Of a stretch of 23,741 nucleotides of DNA, positions 18,477 to 23,741 are shown piece after piece. Positions within the stretch are counted from its first letter, which is position 1, and each line of letters starts with the position of its first letter. This DNA is from Cylindrobasidium torrendii FP15055 ss-10 (Eukaryota; Basidiomycota; Agaricomycetes; Agaricales; Physalacriaceae): the NCBI GenBank assembly GCA_000934385.1, contig KN880756.1:1-23741 (forward strand), written 5' to 3'. The notes beneath the pieces were generated by a model. It searched no databases, was not told where the DNA came from, and was given only the letters and a program-made list of their open reading frames with translations. The translations under genes were made by a program, and so were the position numbers.

Positions 18477-21400
18477 TCACGCGCCAGACTGTGCAGCAGC
18501 CTTGGTGGCGCTTCGAGTGCTTGCGCGTCTGGAAGTGGACGATGATGCCCCCGCCGACTTGCCTCCACGTTTGGGTCCTGGTGCGGCAGCGCTCCCTTGC
18601 TTGTTAGGGCGCTTTGCACTGGGCAACTCATCGTCCTTGGGCGCCTTTCGCTTGGAACCTAGTGAATGTTAGTATCAAGGCGGATTTGTTTTTGCTGAGA
18701 ACTCACGAGTCGTGTCCTGGGGCTCTCCTTCCTGGCCTTTGGGCGGTTCAACTGTACGGTTATTGAGACAGAAGACTAAAGCAGGAAGTTGTTGGCGTAC
18801 GTGTTGCAGTTGCCAGGGGAAGCGAATGGTCCTGCGCCTCATCCTCCAGATGGCCCTCTGTTCCCAACAGTAGGATAAAGTGCCCATTCAATACAAGCGA
18901 TGCCGAGAAGAGACTTTCCGTTTTCTTGACTGTGTAGGCGGTGTATCCCACAATCACCACGGCATTGACTGGAATCTCGCCCGAATAACGCTCCAAAGCG
19001 GATGGGTTGGCGAAAAATTGTTCGTATTCTTTGGGCGAAGAATTCCATCCGGGCGCGCGATAGACTGGGACTATGGCAATGTGAGTTTGACTGCTCGAGG
19101 AACTAGAATGGGAAAGAGCGTACTGTTCTGGGAAAACTGTCGACGGCCGCGCTGGGCGCCAGACCCTGTATCCGAGCGTTTTGTCTTCATCGGAGATTTC
19201 TTGGGCGGCGCAGAGGCGTTTGTTGGCTCGCTTGCGAGTGCGACGGAGGGGTCTGTTCCAATTGGTCAGGGAACGAAATGCTGTCAAGTGTTTGCCGTAC
19301 CAAAGTCTACAAGCTTGGCGGGGACCTTGCCTTTTTTAATTGCATCGGTGACCTCGAACGTGGGCTCTGTCGTGATGTGCAAGTACTTGTGGTTGTCGAT
19401 AACCTCAACGGGGCCTTTGGTCTCCGTGTAGCCGAGGATTTCGCCGCAGATGGAAAAGATGGAGCGCTGCTCCTGTTCGGTTGGGGCGATGTCAACGCTG
19501 TGGTGTGCCATCGTGTGGTTGGCAGCCTCAGTGATATGCGGTGTTACCAGGTTTGACCGCGCAATAATGCCGGGAATGACTCCGACCACGACGTTGTTCG
19601 ACCCTTCCCATGTCAAGATTTGGCCATTTCGAGGCCCGGATGCCCAAGGCTGCCCTTTGAGGAGCGGCAAGGGAACCTGTCCAAGGTTGCTCAGCTTGTG
19701 TGGCATGAACGTGAAAGTCAGCGTCCTCATAACCGACCTGCAGGGTTGGTTACAAGTTAGTTGGGTCTTTGTCAACGGATGCAGGAAGTTGCGTACTGTT
19801 GAACCGTTGGAGAGTACGTATCAAGTGTCTCGCTATCCTCCAAGCAGAGGTAATTGCTTGGTAGTGCTGAGGCGCTACGCAGAAACGGGGAGCACTTGTT
19901 GTACCTGTATAGTTGTGGTTAGCTCATGTACTTCAGGCGGCGTGCAACGTACGGAAGTTCACGATTTGGGTAGCCCTTATAAAAGACCGAGAGACGGCAG
20001 GTGGGAAGTTGTAGGGCGCTGAGGAGGGCGTAGTGCTTGTCGTGATCCTTGTCAAATTTGACGAAGGGCGTGTGAGCATCTTTGCGGGGTTGAGAATCAT
20101 CGGCAGAGAGAACGTTGGGGATGTTGCGACGGCCCAAGAGTTCAGCATCGTCAAGATAAATGTCCTCTGTTTCTAACAACAATCAAATTAGCATTGTGTA
20201 GCTTCTGGACTGTGGGAGCACATACCTTTGCCGTCAACGTCCATCTCATCCTGGAGCGTGGCATAGCCCGGGCTATCCTTCTTCACATCGACGTTGGGAC
20301 TCTGAGGTTGTGATACGCTGCCGATATCATTGGCGTTGTCGTTACCGCCGTCTTCTTCCAAAGAGCCCTCACTGAGGCTTGATTCCTCGTTCTCTTCGTC
20401 CTCAAAGTCGTTGTTCTCATTGTCCTCGATGCTCTCATTGTCCTCGTTGTGGTCTGACTCAACAGCCTCGACATCAACGAACATTGAAATGTCCATGGTG
20501 TTGTTGTCATCAAGTAGTTCTGGAATTTGTGAGGAAAGAGTTGATGGGTTTGTACTATGTGACACACCGTCGTCGGGGTTGGGCGGGAGGAGCGCCTTGA
20601 TTTGCTCCTCAATTTGGAGGTGTTCTGCTAGGAGCTCGGCACGCCGTTCTCTGAGCGCTTGGAGGGTGTTGGTGTTACTGTATATTGATCAGGTTGCTTT
20701 CGTATTCTCTGGAACTCTAACACTGACCTTTTGGGAGGAGAAGATGGCGGAGATGCTACAATTCGTTGCAGCGCCCCATGGCGTCGGAGTGCCTTTGTCC
20801 GTGTGGCTGAGAAGGGTGATGGCATGGGTGAGGGCGGGCGTGTTACGGACTGGTGTTTGTCTTTGCACAACGTCAGCGGGGTGTTTTAGGATGGTGTGAA
20901 AGTAGTGCGTACCATTCAGGGCAGTGAAGTCAAGGACCCTCGAAGGTGGAGGCGGTGTGAAGGATGCAACATTGGCGACCTTAGAAGCCTGTCTGGGACG
21001 AGGTCTGGTCTTTGTGGCACCACTGGCGGGCGCACTAACGCTGTCCTGGATGGTGGCTGGAGGAGGCCGCTGAACGGGCTCAGACCTGCAAGTGTAGGTG
21101 AGTTGCGCCGAAGCAGGAGTGATCATGGTGTTTACCCTTGAGCGTTGAATTCCTGCTTGCCCTGAGTCATTGGGGCGGATGCGGGCTCCTTGACCTTGTG
21201 CTGTCGACGACCAACGTCCTTTCTACGAAGCGATCAGGGCAATAGAAATGTGAAGGGAGCGTAGGACTAACTCTTGGACGCGCGACTTGGGGGACTTGCG
21301 GTATGAGACCGTCTGCCAGTCGTTGTCGTCCATGTCAGGACCTAACCTAGTAGCTGTGGTCAGTCGCTATGCCATAGAGATGTGCGCCATACTCACTGGG

Positions 21401-21620
21401 CATCTTTTGGGAAAAGGGATGCTTGAAGCGATGGCTTTGAAGTTGCAAGCGAAACTTTGCTGGCCTCAGCGTAGGTCTTGGGCTCGGCCCTACAAGTAGT
21501 CGGTGAGTTAGAACCCTGTGGAAGACAAAGTGCTCACTTCTCGGCGTGGTGATCAGGCTTGGGCTTGGAGGAGGCGCCAAAGAATTGTGCAACCTGCGAC
21601 GAAGGGCTAAGGGGTTCCAT
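18477..21620 (-). CDS. Unknown 828-aa protein, acidic centre and basic nuclear-type tail (14 exons)
   Basis: I do not recognise a family. Exons on the minus strand: 21620-21538, 21489-21397, 21346-21272, 21222-21136, 21085-20913, 20860-20728, 20677-20226, 20172-19953, 19904-19797, 19737-19301, 19252-19124, 19070-18801, 18751-18707, 18658-18477. The 13 introns are 48-59 nt and all phases agree, giving 828 residues. The N-terminus (MEPLSPSSQVAQFFGASSKP, then KTYAEASK and DDNDWQTVSYRKSPKSR) is polar and recalls nucleic-acid-binding gag/ORF1-like starts, a weak impression. A helix LQALRERRAELLAEHLQIEE lies at about 217-240 and a long Asp/Glu/Asn-rich stretch at about 280-325. A globular part at about 475-750 includes NVVVGVIPGIIARSNLV and VIVGYTAYTVKK. 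The tail is Lys/Arg/Ser/Ala rich, with RSKRKAPKDD and AKRPNKQG as likely nuclear localisation signals. Confidence 0.75.
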
Positions 21621-22246
21621 TCTCAGGATTGAGGTAGGGAAAAAATTGAAGTGTCTGGCGGGGAAACTTTTTTGCTTATGAGGAATCAAGTGGGTGCTGA
21701 ACACGTCTGCAAATTTCCCACTCTTACTAAATGCCGACGACCACCGCCTTTGCATCGGTGGCCGAGAAAAGCTTTCTCTGGCATTTGGCGCCACAACGTA
21801 GGATACTTGTACGCCATCTGGGGTTTGCTCTGCGATGTCGGCAATCTCGGGACAACCTTGTTAGGCATGGGCTGCCAATGCGCACCACTGCGCCACACCG
21901 GTAGGTCATTGTTTTTGCGTTGGGTACGGGTTTTCTGAGGCACAGGTGCGGTTTTTTAATACGTGCAGGCTGTCGGAATGGAGGATTCTAGAGGTTAAGT
22001 CACGGGCATGTCAGGCTATAGCGGGCTGCCGCGACGGATGTGCGCTGGGCATGTAGTCCAAGGAGAATATCGCCGTGTTGGCGCTGTGTTAACCTTTTCT
22101 GTGACGTTACTATGCTTCAAGAGTAGAATGGTTGGTGATTGCGTAGTTTGCAAGGTGTTGTTGTGCATCGTTGTGTGAGGTCCTTGAGGCAATGGAGATT
22201 CTAGCGCATTGCTCTCAACTTGCAACAGCAACAAGGCGGCGTTATC
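21621..22246. promoter_or_regulatory. Divergent intergenic region between the 828-aa and 304-aa genes
   Basis: These 626 nt separate two start codons facing away from each other and should hold both promoters. Overlapping open frames exist on both strands at 21651-21943, but none has a convincing start, splice partner or protein-like composition. On the minus strand around 21900-21830 a stretch resembles the 5' half of a tRNA (an A-box-like TGGCGCAGTGG), without a matching B box or acceptor stem. No long repeat was seen. Confidence 0.45.
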
Positions 22247-23422
22247 ATGGAGAGTCAATATGATTTTGTGGGTGCTGGTGCGTTCCCTTGTGGTCCCTTC
22301 TTCCAGTCGATGACATTACGGCACAGCTGATTCCATCCATGAGTTGATTTGCATCTGTCGCGACCGCCAGATTGAGCATGTTGCCCGCCATGAGGTCCAA
22401 AGCGCTTTGTTTTGGAGTTACAACACTTCTGATATAACTTGTAGCATCGTAATCTTCCTGGTGTGTTTGGTGCTTCTCGGGACGACGCAAAGACGTGGGG
22501 GTTATACCGAAAGATGCTGGATGGCAAAGACGAGGAAGTGCAATTCACGACCGAAGGAGCAGTATGTGGTATCGATCTACCCCCATTCCACACAATTCCT
22601 CGGTATGTTCCGTTCTTCTGGCGAGGCGCGGGGGCTGACTGGCGCTGTCGTTTAGGAATCGTGCCCATATCCTCCAGCAGAGTATCCAGGTTACAGGCCT
22701 GGATGGAGGAAAGGGCCTCTTCAGCGATGGACTGCGTACTATCCGGGAGGCACAGCTTGTGCTCTCAAGGGCGGCAACAGGGCTTGGGGAGTGGCAGCCA
22801 GGCGAGTGCAAACAGCACCGTGACTCTCCGTCCCTGGACATTGGGAACCGTATCTTTGAGGCAAAGACGTCGTCTGGTGCTGACGTTCCATTTGACGACT
22901 CGGTGGATCCTAAAGGTGTTCTTGCTTTGCTAGCGCGCCAGTCGGGTCTTCGTCACACGGTTGACAATGCAGTTCTTTATCTCAAGAGGCGCATGGTTGG
23001 TGGGAAGTTCAAGTGCGTGTTTCCATAGAGTAACACTTGTGATTCCTGCTGACACAGTCGTGGCTTGTAGACATAACAGTATTTCTCCTCAGACGATCAA
23101 GATAGGCGACCTTGTGGAGGTCAAGTTCTCCATTATAGCGGTTCCTGCAAAGTTTGCGAGCGCTGGTGGTCCGCTTCCCTCTGGCATGTCTTGTCGCATC
23201 AAGCTGAAATTGCGCGCCATTGTTCTCCTTGACACGGAGTTCTCTGATGTACGCCCTCATTTTTGGACATGTCACCTGATATGCTGACTTATTGGAAAGA
23301 ATGAGATTCGTGTTGGTTGGGAACGTGAGCGTTCAGCAAAACGGGCAGTTGAGGATCCCGAAGAAGATGGGCGGGCTGCTGTGGTTAGGCGAAACGGTTA
23401 TGTAGATGAAGATTCAGAGTAG
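22247..23422 (+). CDS. Unknown 304-aa protein, six exons
   Basis: I do not recognise a named family. Exons 22247-22277, 22327-22394, 22445-22602, 22656-23012, 23071-23248 and 23300-23422 give 304 residues in one frame, starting MESQYDFVGAADSIHELICI. Introns are 49-58 nt. The third exon's upstream donor (GTCCAA at 22395) is a poor match to consensus, so the second junction is the weakest. The middle is helical (RNRAHILQQSIQVTGLDGGK and VDNAVLYLKRRMVGGKF). It is followed by a likely beta-rich module beginning SPQTIKIGDLVEVKFSIIAV and ending LRAIVLLDTEF, then a charged tail. From memory, modules with the pattern IGDLVE.. followed by V..LR....LLD occur in many agaricomycete proteins of unknown function. 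Gene count per genome could show whether it is mobile. Confidence 0.7.
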
Positions 23423-23603
23423 TAGATGCAACCCATAATCATCTTTGTTTGCCTCGTATGGTATGCACGGCTGTCGGCATGTGTGAGTGAGAATTGAAGA
23501 GGCGCAAGCGATGCGCATGAGTCAATCAAAAACAACTGCCAATGTGGGAAGGAGCAAACACGTGCTGAAGGTCTTCGATTGGGCTGAGGCACATGGTACG
23601 GAT

Positions 23604-23652
23604 ATGGCGGGATACGGATATATCGGAGCTAGGATTGACATGGCAGGATACG
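23604..23652 (+). repeat. 13-bp imperfect direct repeat, 36-bp period
   Basis: ATGGCGGGATACG at 23604-23616 and ATGGCAGGATACG at 23640-23652 match at 12 of 13 positions. A shorter duplication, TACGGATAT, overlaps the first copy. Function unknown. Confidence 0.5.
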
Positions 23653-23717
23653 TCAAAGCCCGTGTGTATTGTATTGTTCCTGGTTCCTGTAGAGAAACCT
23701 TCGACCTTGCAATATGA

Positions 23718-23739
23718 CCGGATCACTAAAGTGACCCGG
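23718..23739. repeat. 10-bp inverted repeat at the window end
   Basis: CCGGATCACT (23718-23727) and AGTGACCCGG (23730-23739) pair at 9 of 10 positions across the 2-nt loop AA. It could be a terminal hairpin of another mobile element continuing to the right, or the end of an inverted-repeat transposon; the window stops 2 nt later. Confidence 0.55.
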
Positions 23740-23741
23740 AA

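Larger units (their letters stand above)
23423..23741. other. Non-coding right end of the window
   Basis: No gene is convincing in these 319 nt. A 76-codon frame on the plus strand (23487-23717) exists but lacks splice or composition support. The stretch contains a 13-bp imperfect direct repeat (23604-23616 and 23640-23652) and ends in an inverted repeat (23718-23739). Confidence 0.5.

Noticed and set aside
20330..20899. 189-codon Ser/Leu-rich plus-strand frame
   Set aside because: It is the antisense image of the acidic low-complexity exon of the 828-residue gene.
21830..21900. tRNA-Met-like stretch on the minus strand with A-box TGGCGCAGTGG
   Set aside because: No acceptor-stem complement, no proper anticodon stem and no B-box GGTTCRA, so at most a degenerate tRNA or SINE head.
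10153..23741. KDZ-type transposase expected beside a fungal TET/JBP gene
   Set aside because: None of the assembled proteins shows a recognisable transposase catalytic core or the cysteine cluster domains of that class. Absence is limited to this window.
1..23741. CRISPR arrays, rRNA genes or bacterial-type operons
   Set aside because: No regularly spaced repeats or rRNA-like sequence were seen, and the intron structure shows a eukaryotic nuclear origin.

Overview
The window looks like nuclear DNA of an agaricomycete (mushroom-forming) fungus. The genes are split by many short GT-AG introns, mostly 46-59 nt. They include a TET/JBP-like 2-oxoglutarate oxygenase and an RTC4-like protein, both families expanded in Basidiomycota, and a Helitron protein of the large basidiomycete type. 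All exon coordinates are hand assembled from splice signals, phase and open frames; no homology search was run.

Left part (1-2613): two minus-strand split genes of unknown function. One runs off the left edge. The other (1254-2613) is a 415-residue product whose start codon lies only 42 nt beyond the Helitron stop codon. Centre-left (2655 to about 10138): a Helitron on the minus strand with one uninterrupted 2402-residue reading frame. It has a HUH/two-tyrosine Rep nuclease, a Pif1-type helicase and an unusual C-terminal cysteine-protease-like domain with a visible Cys/His/Asp set. It is clearly more AT-rich than its surroundings.

Right part (10153-23422): six genes whose spliced frames are all intact. 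They are an RTC4-like protein (-), two small unknown proteins of 169 and 176 residues (-), a 16-exon TET/JBP-like oxygenase of 1449 residues with a chromodomain-like segment and a long novel C-terminus (+), an 828-residue acidic/basic unknown (-) convergent with it, and a 304-residue unknown (+) divergent from that.

The best candidate for something new is this compact TET-centred block. Fungal TET/JBP genes are known to travel with large transposons (the KDZ class), but no KDZ transposase is visible here, so whether the block is a cassette, part of a giant element, or ordinary host genes is unresolved. A 19-bp inverted repeat (one mismatch, 14-nt loop) ends 23 bp before the TET start codon and is the strongest non-coding signal in the window.
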